NCBI GenBank assembly: GCA_009841255.1
Contig: VXMD01000026.1
Span: 27,777-91,776, forward strand
Length of the DNA stretch: 64,000 nt
Reading direction: 5' to 3'
Source of the DNA: Candidatus Poribacteria bacterium
Lineage (GTDB): Bacteria; Poribacteria; WGA-4E; WGA-3G
The notes under the pieces are model-generated. The model did no database searches. It had not been told where the DNA came from and saw only the letters and a list, made by a program, of their open reading frames with translations. This document shows positions 9,269-17,194 of the stretch, one piece after another (the stretch's first letter is position 1; each line of letters starts with the position of its first letter). Both the position numbers and the translations under genes were made by a program.

Positions 9269-10236
9269 TATTTCGCTATCTGCGCGATAATTGCATTCGT
9301 CTCCAACCCCGATTCACCCGTACATCGGAATTGGATCGGTTCACCCGTCTTGAGGTGATTGACAAAATCCGCCACAAGCCCCGTGTGCGTGTAAGGGAAT
9401 GGGGTTTGATTCATCGCAATCTGCTCATCGGATTTTTCAAGCGTCAGGTTCCCGCTATTCAACGGCGAACACCTTAAAGCTCCTTCCGTGCCGTAGACCT
9501 CAACGTCGTCAATCGAGACACCGACGTTCCAGTTGATGTTCGCAACGGCATGCGCGCCGCTCTTGAAACGGAGCGTAAACGCCGTAGAATCATCGACCGC
9601 AATATCCAGATGCACCGTCTCGGCGTAGCCTTGCACGGATTCAACCTCCCCCATCAGATACTGAAGGAGTGAGATACGGTGGCTCCCGAGATCCATCAGC
9701 ACACCGCCGCCACTGACTTTTGGATCCACCCGCCACTTGTGCAGATCGTGCCGATTCGGATCATAGAAACCGGTATGATTAATCCGTGCTAGCACCACAT
9801 CACCGATAACCCCTTCAGCCATCAACGCCTTCATCTTCACGATATTTGGATAGAAGTTGCGATAATAGGCGAGCATCAAGGTGACACCTGCGGCGTGGCA
9901 GGCATCCACCATCCGTTGGCACTCTTCAACCGTCATTGCCATCGGTTTCTCGCAGAGGACGTGCTTCCCCGCCGCTGCCACACGGAGCGTCTGTTCGCAG
10001 TGGAGATAGGGGTGCGTTGCGATGTAGATCGCATTGAGTTCGTCATCTGCAAGGAGTGCGTCTATATCGGTGTAGAATCGCTTCGCACCGTGTCTCTCGG
10101 CGAAGGATTCCGCTTTGGCGTGATCCCGTCGCATGACGGCGATGAGTTCCGAATCATCGACGGTGTAGAGGGGCGGTCCGCCCTTATATTCAGCGACATC
10201 TCCACAACCGAGTATTCCCCATCTGAGCGTTGCCAT
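9268..10236 (-). CDS. Gfo/Idh/MocA family oxidoreductase
   Basis: A 322-residue protein with N-terminal nucleotide-binding motif GILGCGDVAE, signature HVLCEKPMAM near residue 95 and the downstream GGGVLMDLGSHRISL segment carrying the likely catalytic histidine. It is a NAD(P)-dependent sugar or polyol dehydrogenase by family; the substrate cannot be inferred. The ribosome binding site AAAGGAAC lies upstream of the ATG, and a promoter with TTGACA and TATACT at ideal spacing lies about 45 nt upstream. It converges on the gene at 8063, and the two share the hairpin at 9242-9263. Confidence 0.9.
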   Translation of the reverse strand: MATLRWGILGCGDVAEYKGGPPLYTVDDSELIAVMRRDHAKAESFAERHGAKRFYTDIDALLADDELNAIYIATHPYLHCEQTLRVAAAGKHVLCEKPMAMTVEECQRMVDACHAAGVTLMLAYYRNFYPNIVKMKALMAEGVIGDVVLARINHTGFYDPNRHDLHKWRVDPKVSGGGVLMDLGSHRISLLQYLMGEVESVQGYAETVHLDIAVDDSTAFTLRFKSGAHAVANINWNVGVSIDDVEVYGTEGALRCSPLNSGNLTLEKSDEQIAMNQTPFPYTHTGLVADFVNHLKTGEPIQFRCTGESGLETNAIIAQIAK

Positions 10237-10279
10237 GAAACCTGTTCCTTTCTCAATTCAGAGTGTGGTCATTGCTGTT

Positions 10280-10308
10280 AGTATACTCTGAGGACGTAGA
10301 TTTGTCAA
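10280..10308 (-). promoter_or_regulatory. Sigma-70-type promoter for the oxidoreductase at 9268-10236
   Basis: Minus-strand TTGACA (10303-10308), a 17-bp spacer and TATACT (10280-10285). Confidence 0.75.
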
Positions 10309-10463
10309 CTGTGCTTTTACAAGTTTTAGGACTATTCGGTTTTCTATACTTCAAGTTAATGGGTTCGTCGTAGGGAAACCATCTATTGCCCGTTGTCCTT
10401 CAGAACGTGCAATGAATCGCACGCCTACAAACTGAGGCGACTTGTCTATGGGAATCTTCTGCG

Positions 10464-10492
10464 TTGAATACTGGGTCGGAATCTGTTAGGAT
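10464..10492 (+). promoter_or_regulatory. Probable promoter for the VOC gene at 10521
   Basis: TTGAAT (10464-10469), a 17-bp spacer and TAGGAT (10487-10492). It overlaps the upstream extension of the frame and argues against a start at 10464. Confidence 0.5.
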
Positions 10493-10520
10493 ATTACGGA
10501 AAGAAAAGGAGGAATGGACA

Positions 10521-10916
10521 ATGGCAAAAGCTACGAAACTTGAAAGGATTCATCCGTTTTTTATTGTGGACGACCTTGCGGCGTCAATCGACTTTTACAC
10601 GCAGAAACTCGGTTTTGAGACGGATCTCCTCATCCCGGAAGAGGATCCATTTTTTGCGATCGTGAGTCGTGATAACGTGCGGATTCTTCTCAAACATATC
10701 GCCGAAGATATTCATCCAGTCCCGAACCATACCCGACACGAGTGGGCGAGATGGGAGGCTTTCATTCTGGTTTCTGATCCTGATGCATTGTTTGCGGAGT
10801 TTGAGTCCCGTGGATTGGCGTTCCATGAACCCCTCGCAGACACGGACGACGGTTTACGCGCCTTTGAACTCGAGGATTATGACGGGTATGTTTTGTGTTT
10901 TGGGAAACCGCTATGA
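10521..10916 (+). CDS. VOC family protein (glyoxalase/bleomycin-resistance fold)
   Basis: A 131-residue protein. The first module has IHPFFIVDDLAASIDFYTQK-type features followed by LGFETDLLIP; the second has ILVSDPDALFAEFESRG and FELEDYDGYVLCFGKP with a likely metal-binding aspartate/glutamate end. This is the pattern of bleomycin-resistance-like VOC proteins; the ligand is unknown. I start at 10521 because AAAGGAGG lies 8 nt upstream; an in-frame ATG at 10464 has no such site. It is not closely similar to the VOC protein at 1407. The last 155 bases overlap an opposite-strand frame discussed separately. Confidence 0.85.
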   Translation: MAKATKLERIHPFFIVDDLAASIDFYTQKLGFETDLLIPEEDPFFAIVSRDNVRILLKHIAEDIHPVPNHTRHEWARWEAFILVSDPDALFAEFESRGLAFHEPLADTDDGLRAFELEDYDGYVLCFGKPL

Positions 10917-11223
10917 AAATTTCATAGTAAGGGTTTGAGAAACGATCTTTGTAACCCTTTTTTCCGTAGAAGTTTGACGGCTTGACACCGTGGCGTTTGG
11001 TAAACTCAGCGACAGTGCGTTTGTGGATAAATCCTGTTTCCGCTTCCATGTTGCCGAGGAAATCGAGCAGAAGGGCGGACTCTGTGTAATTCAGGTCGTA
11101 TTCGATGATACTATTGAAATGGCGATCAGAGACTCTTATCGCCGGGAGGGCGAATGTAAGGTTGGGGTTCAGCGGCTGCGGTGGAGTTGTCACCGGCTGC
11201 GGGTTTGTGTCGTATTGTTGCAT
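10762..11223 (-). pseudogene. Possible truncated winged-helix-like protein gene running antisense into the VOC gene
   Basis: This 153-codon frame has two unlike halves. Residues 1-100 look like a real protein: a proline/glutamine-rich start, then DLNYTESALLLDFLGNM and FIHKRTVAEFTKRHGVKPSN, which resemble the helix-turn-helix of replication-initiator-type winged helices. From about residue 103 the frame simply reads the antisense of the VOC gene and becomes low in plausible content (NTKHTRHNPRVQRRVNRR). The junction is a palindrome, CTATGAAAATTTCATAG at 10911-10927. An AGGAG site lies 8 nt before the ATG. I read it as a gene that lost its 3' part; it could instead be a short expressed orphan. 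Confidence 0.35.
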
Positions 11224-11318
11224 AAGGAGGCTCCTAATTTTAGGGTTAACGGTTCAGTGATTCCTGGTAACACCTTCCTCGGGGTCCAGGTATCGCTACG
11301 GGAAATACCGGGTCTCCG

Positions 11319-11350
11319 CTGCTAAACCATGAGGACACATGGTTTAGCAG
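11319..11350. repeat. Perfect 13-bp inverted repeat
   Basis: CTGCTAAACCATG (11319-11331) pairs perfectly with CATGGTTTAGCAG (11338-11350) around a 6-nt loop. There is no adjacent T-run, so it is not an obvious terminator. It marks the left edge of the hairpin-dense gene-free region. Confidence 0.7.
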
Positions 11351-11439
11351 GAAATATAACAGCACCATAGCACCCCCTTTGTTGAAAGAAAAAGGCACGG
11401 CATGGCGAGCCAGAAAACGCCAGTATATTCGATATTTAA

Positions 11440-11705
11440 TCTATATGGAGATACAGTGCCATGCAGATACAAAGCAAGTGCATAGCACTGTCTCCAGTGA
11501 AAATGCCTGTGTAAAAAAGTGGTATTGCATCGGTGTTTCGTTCCATCGAGGATGACGAAACATCCAAATCACAGCAACCCTACTGGTATAGGGGGGTTGG
11601 AGAAAGCATCCCCAGGAAGGGATTACCAGTGCTTTCTCCTCACCGATGCTATGATCAGACGGGTGTCTAAACACCCTGAACGGTTGGGTTCCCAACCATC
11701 CTGAT
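11440..11705. ncRNA. Candidate multi-branched structured RNA or mobile-element remnant
   Basis: No credible protein is encoded. A 9-bp outer stem (GCATCGGTG 11527-11535 with CACCGATGC 11640-11648) encloses, in order, an 8-bp stem TGTTTCGT/ACGAAACA, a short CCCTA/TAGGG stem, and a 10-bp stem GGAGAAAGCA/TGCTTTCTCC that ends one base before the outer stem closes. The result is a multi-way junction. It is preceded by an imperfect 16-18-bp hairpin (GGAGA.ACAGTGC.ATGC) and followed by GGGTGT/ACACCC and GGTTGGG/CCCAACC hairpins. The pairing is seen directly; whether it is transcribed, and on which strand, is unknown. Confidence 0.5.
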
Positions 11706-11802
11706 AATATTATACTCAACTTTTTGATGAAAAGTCAAGTAAAAAGTATCAAGACCTATCAACACACAGCCCTGAAAACCGCTTGCGATATTCAAGGGTT
11801 CA

Positions 11803-11903
11803 TGTTATGATAACAGGAGCAATACCACTACCGTCGTAGTGGATGGTATTGCGGAGGCCCGTTAAGGGTCTAGTGTCCAAACTTTTCCCCTTGACGGTGC
11901 CTC
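11803..11903. other. Second hairpin cluster of the gene-free region
   Basis: Three stems follow each other: TGTTAT/ATAACA (11803-11815); CAATACC/GGTATTG (11820-11826 with 11845-11851), with an alternative inner CCACTAC/GTAGTGG; and a long GAGGC-CCGTTAAGGG stem (11854-11868) pairing with 11887-11903. It lies 200 nt upstream of the membrane-protein promoter. It may belong to the same element as the branched structure at 11440-11705. Confidence 0.5.
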
Positions 11904-12106
11904 TAACATATATGATACCATCTGCTGCTCGTATGTGAATTTGAGCGACAGAGCTATCATAACATTAAAACCTAAAAATTTTGCAAACCTTTTCTTACAG
12001 AACTATTCAGTTTCAATAAATTTCCAGATTTCGCACCTGTTCTTAACGATCCGGATGGGTGCGAAAAATGAAAAACTGAATAACCCTGCTTTCAACACAT
12101 CTCCGC

Positions 12107-12135
12107 TTGTAAACTTGTCCAAAGCAGAGTATAAT
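12107..12135 (+). promoter_or_regulatory. Promoter for membrane protein copy 1
   Basis: TTGTAA (12107-12112), a 17-bp spacer and TATAAT (12130-12135). The start region downstream, containing CTGCTGAGG-like sequence, resembles that of the second promoter at 14120-14148, suggesting that the promoter region was duplicated with the gene. Confidence 0.65.
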
Positions 12136-12188
12136 AGACGAAAACTTGTGCTGAGGTTCTATGCCGCAGCACATCCGTCGGAGCGGGC

Positions 12189-14117
12189 ATGGAGACTAAC
12201 GGGAACAGGAAACGGAACCTTGTTAAACCGCATATCCTGCTGATTGGGTTGGTGCTCGTCGCTTTTAATAGCTACTGGTGTCTGATGGGGACAGAGGTGT
12301 GGCACTCTACGCAGTTGACGATCGCTTCTCTGTTCTTCAACGCCGTTTTTACCCTTCTCGTCTTCGTACTCGTCAATCTACTGTTCCAGCGATTCCTGCC
12401 GCGTCTGGCGATGTCGGAAGCGGATTTGCAAACCATCTATGTCATGGTCGTGATGGTATCGACGATCAGCGGACATACCATGATGGGGTACCTCATCCCC
12501 GTCCTCACGCATACATTTCAGTTCGCAACCCCCGAAAATGAATGGTTATCACTCTTTGGAAATAGTATCCCCAGTTGGATCGCAATCAAAAGCCCGCGTG
12601 TCTTAGACGGGTTCTACAACGGGGATTCTACCCTCTATGATTCTGCTACGCTGAACGCATGGATATCGCCGGTGCTTGCGTGGTCGAGTTTTGTTATCGC
12701 GCTCTGGTTGACGTTGTTGGCGGTAACGGTCTTTCTCCGTAGACAGTGGACAGAAAATGAACGGCTGAACTACCCAATCGTCCAACTCCCGTTGGCACTC
12801 ACAAGCAACCCGAAACGCTTTTTTACTTCGCCGTGGATGTGGCTCGGCTTCGCGATTGCGGGGAGTGCAGAACTCCTAAATGGATTAAGTTTCCTGTTTC
12901 CAGAAATCCCCTCTCTACCGATTAGAAACAGAGTGCTTGGACAATTCAGTTCAAAGCCGTGGAGTGCGATGGGACCGATTCGCATCTCCCTCTATCCATT
13001 TAGCATCGGTTTGATGTTCTTCACGCCGCTGGATCTGTCGTTTTCGTGCTGGTTCTTTTGGTTACTGACCCGTCTTCAGATGATAGTGACGGATATGCTC
13101 GGCGCACGCGATATCTATCGGTTTGAACAGCAGACGGGGGCGTGGCTTGCGTTCGGATGCATCCCGTTATGGATGGGACGACGGCACTATGGACGTATCA
13201 TCCGTAAAGTTTTCGGGATCGCACAACGTCGTGGCGAACCACCCCCTGACGATTCTGGGGAACCGATGCGCTACCGGACTGCGGCGGGACTCTTTACCGT
13301 CGGGTTGTTGTTCCTGTTCTTCTTCTGTTTCCAGATGGGGATGACCTTCTGGGCGATTGGTCTCTTTTTTCTGTTCTACTTTCCGATGATTATCGGTATT
13401 ACCCGTATTCGCGCCGAAATCGGTCCACCACTCCATCAACTCATCCTTGTCGATCCCGGAAGGACGATGGTCACGGCGTTAGGCACACGTCGCTTAGGCA
13501 CAGGCAATCTGATGGGCTTGACGTTCCTTTACCCATTTGTCCGCTGTTTCCGTGCGCATCCGACACCCAGTGAGCTGGAGGCGTTTCGCTTAGCGGAACG
13601 GAGTCAAATCGGGTATCGGCAACTACTCATCGGTATGATCTTGGCGATCGTGTTCGGTATCCTGATAACGTTCTGGGCATACCTACATGTCCTTTACGAT
13701 ATGGGTGTGGCAAGCAAGGCACGCGGCTGGATCGTCTATATGGGATGGGAGACGTTCAATCGCCTGCAAACATGGCTTGTCAGTCCACAGGAGACGGGCG
13801 TACCGGAACTCGGTGTTATCGGCAGCAGTTTCGTCTTCACGATATTCCTGATGATTATGAAGATCCGATTTCTCTGGTGGCCGTTACACCCTGCCGGTTA
13901 TGTGTTAATCAGTGGCTCTGGAATGGGAAGATTGTGGTTTACAATCTTCTTGGGTTGGTTAGCGAAGGCGATCGTGTTGAAGGTTGGCGGCGTGAAACTC
14001 TACCGACAAGCGATACCCTTCTTTTTGGGGCTCATTTTAGGGGATTACACGCTCGGCTGTGTCTGGAGCCTCATCGGACTGGTGCTGGAGATACCGACGT
14101 ATATTGTGTGGCATTAG
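12189..14117 (+). CDS. Multi-pass membrane protein (DUF6785/DUF6784-like), copy 1
   Basis: A 642-residue, very hydrophobic protein with roughly a dozen membrane segments, the first at about residues 14-35 (ILLIGLVLVAFNSYWCLMG). Conserved polar islands include NERLNYPIVQLPLAL, TRIRAEIGPP and AHPTPSELEAFRLAERSQIG. I recognise the type as the DUF6785/6784 family common in Poribacteria and Planctomycetes; its transport or enzymatic role is not known to me. A GGAG site lies 5 nt before the ATG. It is closely similar to the protein at 14908-16833 over its whole length and more distantly to 43401-45329, so it arose by local duplication. Confidence 0.8.
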   Translation: METNGNRKRNLVKPHILLIGLVLVAFNSYWCLMGTEVWHSTQLTIASLFFNAVFTLLVFVLVNLLFQRFLPRLAMSEADLQTIYVMVVMVSTISGHTMMGYLIPVLTHTFQFATPENEWLSLFGNSIPSWIAIKSPRVLDGFYNGDSTLYDSATLNAWISPVLAWSSFVIALWLTLLAVTVFLRRQWTENERLNYPIVQLPLALTSNPKRFFTSPWMWLGFAIAGSAELLNGLSFLFPEIPSLPIRNRVLGQFSSKPWSAMGPIRISLYPFSIGLMFFTPLDLSFSCWFFWLLTRLQMIVTDMLGARDIYRFEQQTGAWLAFGCIPLWMGRRHYGRIIRKVFGIAQRRGEPPPDDSGEPMRYRTAAGLFTVGLLFLFFFCFQMGMTFWAIGLFFLFYFPMIIGITRIRAEIGPPLHQLILVDPGRTMVTALGTRRLGTGNLMGLTFLYPFVRCFRAHPTPSELEAFRLAERSQIGYRQLLIGMILAIVFGILITFWAYLHVLYDMGVASKARGWIVYMGWETFNRLQTWLVSPQETGVPELGVIGSSFVFTIFLMIMKIRFLWWPLHPAGYVLISGSGMGRLWFTIFLGWLAKAIVLKVGGVKLYRQAIPFFLGLILGDYTLGCVWSLIGLVLEIPTYIVWH

Positions 14118-14119
14118 AC

Positions 14120-14148
14120 CTTGCCAACTTACGCTAAACAGGGTATAA
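14120..14148 (+). promoter_or_regulatory. Promoter for the phosphopantothenate synthetase/membrane protein pair
   Basis: TTGCCA (14120-14125), a 17-bp spacer and TATAAT (14143-14148), starting just after the stop of copy 1. Confidence 0.7.
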
Positions 14149-14180
14149 TATACGGAAACTTCTGCTGAGGTGCTACGCAG

Positions 14181-14915
14181 TTGAGCGACGTTCCGAAAAC
14201 ACATCCCCGGTACCTTTCATTGGCATTACGTGATACTATCGTTGCAGGCGTGGAACAAGGCATTACCTCTATCCACGGACTCATCGCGCATGGACGCGGA
14301 GAGGCTTTCGATTACCTCATCGGCGAGGCGACGCAACCCTTTGCCAGGGAGGCAATCCGCGCCGCCGCGGCGATGCTCCGTCTGTCAGAGCATCCTATCA
14401 TCTCCGTCAACGGAAATGTTGCAGCACTGGCACCCGAGGCACTCATTGAACTCGGACACGTTCTGAACGCGCCGCTTGAGGTCAATATCTTCCACACGGA
14501 AACGGGACGCGAACAGAGAATCCGAGAACATCTACTGAAGCACGGCGCACCGGATATACTCATGCCGACCACCGAGGCACAACTCGCCTATATCGACTCC
14601 AATCGAAAGTTCGTGCATCCAGAAGGCATCTTCAAAGCGGATGTCGTCTTTGTGCCGCTTGAGGACGGCGACCGATGTGAGGCACTCCGAAAGATGGGCA
14701 AAGCGGTTGTGACCGTCGATCTGAACCCGATGTCGCGCACGGCGAAGCAGGCGAGTATCACGATCGTGGATAACGTCGTGCGGGCATTGCCACTGTTATG
14801 CGAAGAGATTCGGAACTTCAGCGATCCCTCAGCACAGGACACCCTGAAAAGATACAGAAACCAAGCGGTGTTACAGGAAGCATTAAGGCACATCAGCAGG
14901 AGCGGGAATGGCTAA
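14181..14915 (+). CDS. 4-phosphopantoate--beta-alanine ligase, archaeal type
   Basis: A 244-residue protein that I recognise as the archaeal phosphopantothenate synthetase family (old name DUF137): DVPKTHPRYLSLALRD, GLIAHGRGEAFDYLIGE, ISVNGNVAALAPE, DVVFVPLEDGDRCEALRKMG, DLNPMSRTAKQASITIVDN. The enzyme condenses 4-phosphopantoate and beta-alanine with ATP in the archaeal coenzyme A route, where pantoate is phosphorylated first by pantoate kinase. Its presence in a bacterial context implies gene transfer or an archaeal-style CoA pathway. The start is TTG at 14181 with GAGGTG 8 nt upstream. The stop overlaps the ATG of the next gene by 8 nt, so the two are translationally coupled. Confidence 0.85.
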   Translation: MSDVPKTHPRYLSLALRDTIVAGVEQGITSIHGLIAHGRGEAFDYLIGEATQPFAREAIRAAAAMLRLSEHPIISVNGNVAALAPEALIELGHVLNAPLEVNIFHTETGREQRIREHLLKHGAPDILMPTTEAQLAYIDSNRKFVHPEGIFKADVVFVPLEDGDRCEALRKMGKAVVTVDLNPMSRTAKQASITIVDNVVRALPLLCEEIRNFSDPSAQDTLKRYRNQAVLQEALRHISRSGNG

Positions 14916-16833
14916 CGGAAACGGAAAAACCAATCTCGTCAAACCGCATATTCTGCTGATTGGGCTCGTGCTTGTTGCCTTTAATAGTTACTGGTGCCTG
15001 ATGGGGACAGAGGTGTGGCATTCTACGCAGTTGACGATCGCTTCTCTGTTCTTCAACGCCGTTTTTACCCTCCTTATTTTCGTACTCGTCAACCTACTAC
15101 TCCAAAGATTCTTGCCGCGTCTGGCGATGTCGGAGGCGGATTTGCAGACTATCTACGTGATGGTCGTGATGCTGACGACTATCAGCGGGCATACGATGAT
15201 GGGCTATCTGATTCCTGTCCTCGCACACGCCTTCCAGTTCGCGTCGCCAGAGAACGAATGGATTCCACTTTTCGGGCATCACGTCCCGACGTGGATTGCC
15301 ATCAAAAGTCCACGCATCTTGGACGGGTTCTACGAAGGGGACTCCACGCTCTACACCTCCAGCACTTTAGACGCATGGATACCGCCGGTAATCGCGTGGT
15401 CGAGTTTCGTCATTGTGCTCTGGCTGACGTTGTTGGCAGTGACGGTCTTTCTTCGGAAACAGTGGACGGAAAATGAACGGCTGAACTATCCGATCGTCCA
15501 ACTCCCATTGGCACTCACGAGCAATCCGAAACGCTTCTTTACTTCGCCGTGGATGTGGCTCGGCTTCGCACTCGCGGGGAGCGCAGAATTGCTGAATGGC
15601 TTGAACTATCTGTTTCCCGATGTACCCTCCCTCCCGATCAAGGGCAAAACGATCGGTCAATTCAGCTCAAAGCCGTGGAGCGCGATGGGACCGATCCATA
15701 TCTCCTTCTATCCGTTTAGTATCGGTTTGATGTTCTTTACGCCGCTGGATCTCTCGTTTTCGTGTTGGTTTTTCTGGCTTTTCAGCCGCATCCAACTGAT
15801 TGTAATCGACGCGTTCGGCGGGCGGAACATTTATCATCTCGAACAGCAGATGGGTGCCTGGATTGCGTTCGGGTGTATTCCGTTGTGGATGGGACGACGG
15901 CATTACGGACGCATTCTTCGGAAGGTTTTCGGGATCGCACAACGTCGTGGGGAGCTGGCACCTGACGATTCTCGTGAGCCGATGCGTTATCGGACTGCAG
16001 CGGGACTGTTCACCGTCGGGATGCTGTTTCTTTTCTTTTTCTGTCATCAGATGGGGATGACCTTCTGGGCAATCGGGCTTTTCTTCCTGTTCTACTTCCC
16101 ACTGGTCATCGGCATCACACGTATCCGTGCTGAAATTGGACCGCCATTGCATCAGCTCATCTTTGTCGATCCTGGGCGGACGATGGTGCTTGCGTTAGGC
16201 ACACGTCGGCTCGGTGCCGCCAACCTGACGGGATTAACGTTCCTCTATCCGTTTGTCCGCTGTTTCCGCGCGCATCCCACGCCGAGTGAGCTGGAGGCGT
16301 TCCGTCTGGCAGAACGGAGCCAGATTGGGTATCGGCAGCTGCTCATCGGTATGATCTTGGCGATCGTGTTCGGTATCCTGATAACGTTCTGGGCATATCT
16401 ACACGTCCTCTACGATATGGGTGCCGGGAGCAAAGCACGCGGCTGGATCGTCTATATGGGATGGGAGACGTTCAACCGCTTGCAAACGTGGCTTGTCAGT
16501 CCACGAGAAACGGCTGTGCCGGAACTCAGCGTTGTCGGTGGTAGTTTCCTGTTCACGATATTCCTGATGATGATGAAGATCCGATTTCTCTGGTGGCCCC
16601 TACATCCGGGCGGTTATGTCCTCGTGAGCGGGACGGGGATGGGCGGTTTGTGGTTTCCGATCTTTCTCAGTTGGTTGGCAAAAGCGGTTGTATTGAAGAT
16701 CGGCGGTGTGAAACTCTATCGACAAGCGGTGCCATTTTTCTTAGGTTTGATTTTGGGAGATTATACACTTGGATGCGTCTGGAGTTTGATCGGATTGGTG
16801 CTGGAGATGCCGACGTATATTGTGTGGCATTGA
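14908..16833 (+). CDS. Multi-pass membrane protein (DUF6785/DUF6784-like), copy 2
   Basis: A 641-residue near-duplicate of the protein at 12189-14117, with long stretches identical even at DNA level (for example around 16340-16400 versus 13640-13690). The membrane topology and polar islands are the same. Differences cluster in the loops near residues 110-150 and 230-250 and at the last third. The start ATG overlaps the stop of the phosphopantothenate synthetase, and AGGAGCGGG provides the ribosome binding site inside that gene. Coupling suggests the membrane protein may be made together with the CoA enzyme, for example as a pantothenate-related or peptide carrier, but this is inference only. 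Confidence 0.8.
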   Translation: MANGNGKTNLVKPHILLIGLVLVAFNSYWCLMGTEVWHSTQLTIASLFFNAVFTLLIFVLVNLLLQRFLPRLAMSEADLQTIYVMVVMLTTISGHTMMGYLIPVLAHAFQFASPENEWIPLFGHHVPTWIAIKSPRILDGFYEGDSTLYTSSTLDAWIPPVIAWSSFVIVLWLTLLAVTVFLRKQWTENERLNYPIVQLPLALTSNPKRFFTSPWMWLGFALAGSAELLNGLNYLFPDVPSLPIKGKTIGQFSSKPWSAMGPIHISFYPFSIGLMFFTPLDLSFSCWFFWLFSRIQLIVIDAFGGRNIYHLEQQMGAWIAFGCIPLWMGRRHYGRILRKVFGIAQRRGELAPDDSREPMRYRTAAGLFTVGMLFLFFFCHQMGMTFWAIGLFFLFYFPLVIGITRIRAEIGPPLHQLIFVDPGRTMVLALGTRRLGAANLTGLTFLYPFVRCFRAHPTPSELEAFRLAERSQIGYRQLLIGMILAIVFGILITFWAYLHVLYDMGAGSKARGWIVYMGWETFNRLQTWLVSPRETAVPELSVVGGSFLFTIFLMMMKIRFLWWPLHPGGYVLVSGTGMGGLWFPIFLSWLAKAVVLKIGGVKLYRQAVPFFLGLILGDYTLGCVWSLIGLVLEMPTYIVWH

Positions 16834-16866
16834 TACCCAAAAATGAGACGAATTTCTCAGAAACAC

Positions 16867-16895
16867 TTGCACTTTAATGGTGTGTATGGTATCCT
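16867..16895 (+). promoter_or_regulatory. Possible promoter for the small coiled-coil protein
   Basis: TTGCAC (16867-16872), a 17-bp spacer and TATCCT (16890-16895); an alternative -10 TATACA overlaps at 16895. Confidence 0.45.
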
Positions 16896-16927
16896 ATACA
16901 ATAACAGGGGATAAAGGAGGAAATCCA

Positions 16928-17176
16928 ATGAATGTTCAAGAGTTGTATGACTTGCTATCAAAGCAATTAACTGAGATGGAAACGCGGTACACGAAACGGT
17001 TTGAGGTACTTGAGTCTCAGCTTGGGTCCGTCGATTCTCGGCTTCGGAATGTTGAAATAGACATTGCTGAAATCAAGGGGCGTAAAGCGGGATGGGAGTC
17101 TGCTCGAAATTGGATAGCCACCGGCATATCTCTTGTTGCCCTTGGTGTCGCAATAGCAGTGGCTTTATGGAAGTAA
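16928..17176 (+). CDS. Small coiled-coil protein with C-terminal membrane anchor
   Basis: An 82-residue protein. Residues 1-50 are a charged helix with heptad spacing (MNVQELYDLLSKQL, LESQLGSVDSRLRNVEIDIA), followed near 60-80 by one membrane segment (WIATGISLVALGVAIAVALW). Size and layout resemble XhlA-like phage/holin-accessory proteins and many uncharacterised small membrane proteins; the function is unknown. AAAGGAGG lies 7 nt before the ATG, which is why I start at 16928 and not further upstream. It directly precedes the restriction-modification genes but has its own promoter-like sequence. Confidence 0.65.
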   Translation: MNVQELYDLLSKQLTEMETRYTKRFEVLESQLGSVDSRLRNVEIDIAEIKGRKAGWESARNWIATGISLVALGVAIAVALWK

Positions 17177-17194
17177 GGGCTCCTACCTTTTTCT

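Noticed and set aside
11440..11719. A 92-codon minus-strand frame in the structured region
   Set aside because: Its residues simply follow the inverted repeats, with no plausible domain or ribosome binding site.
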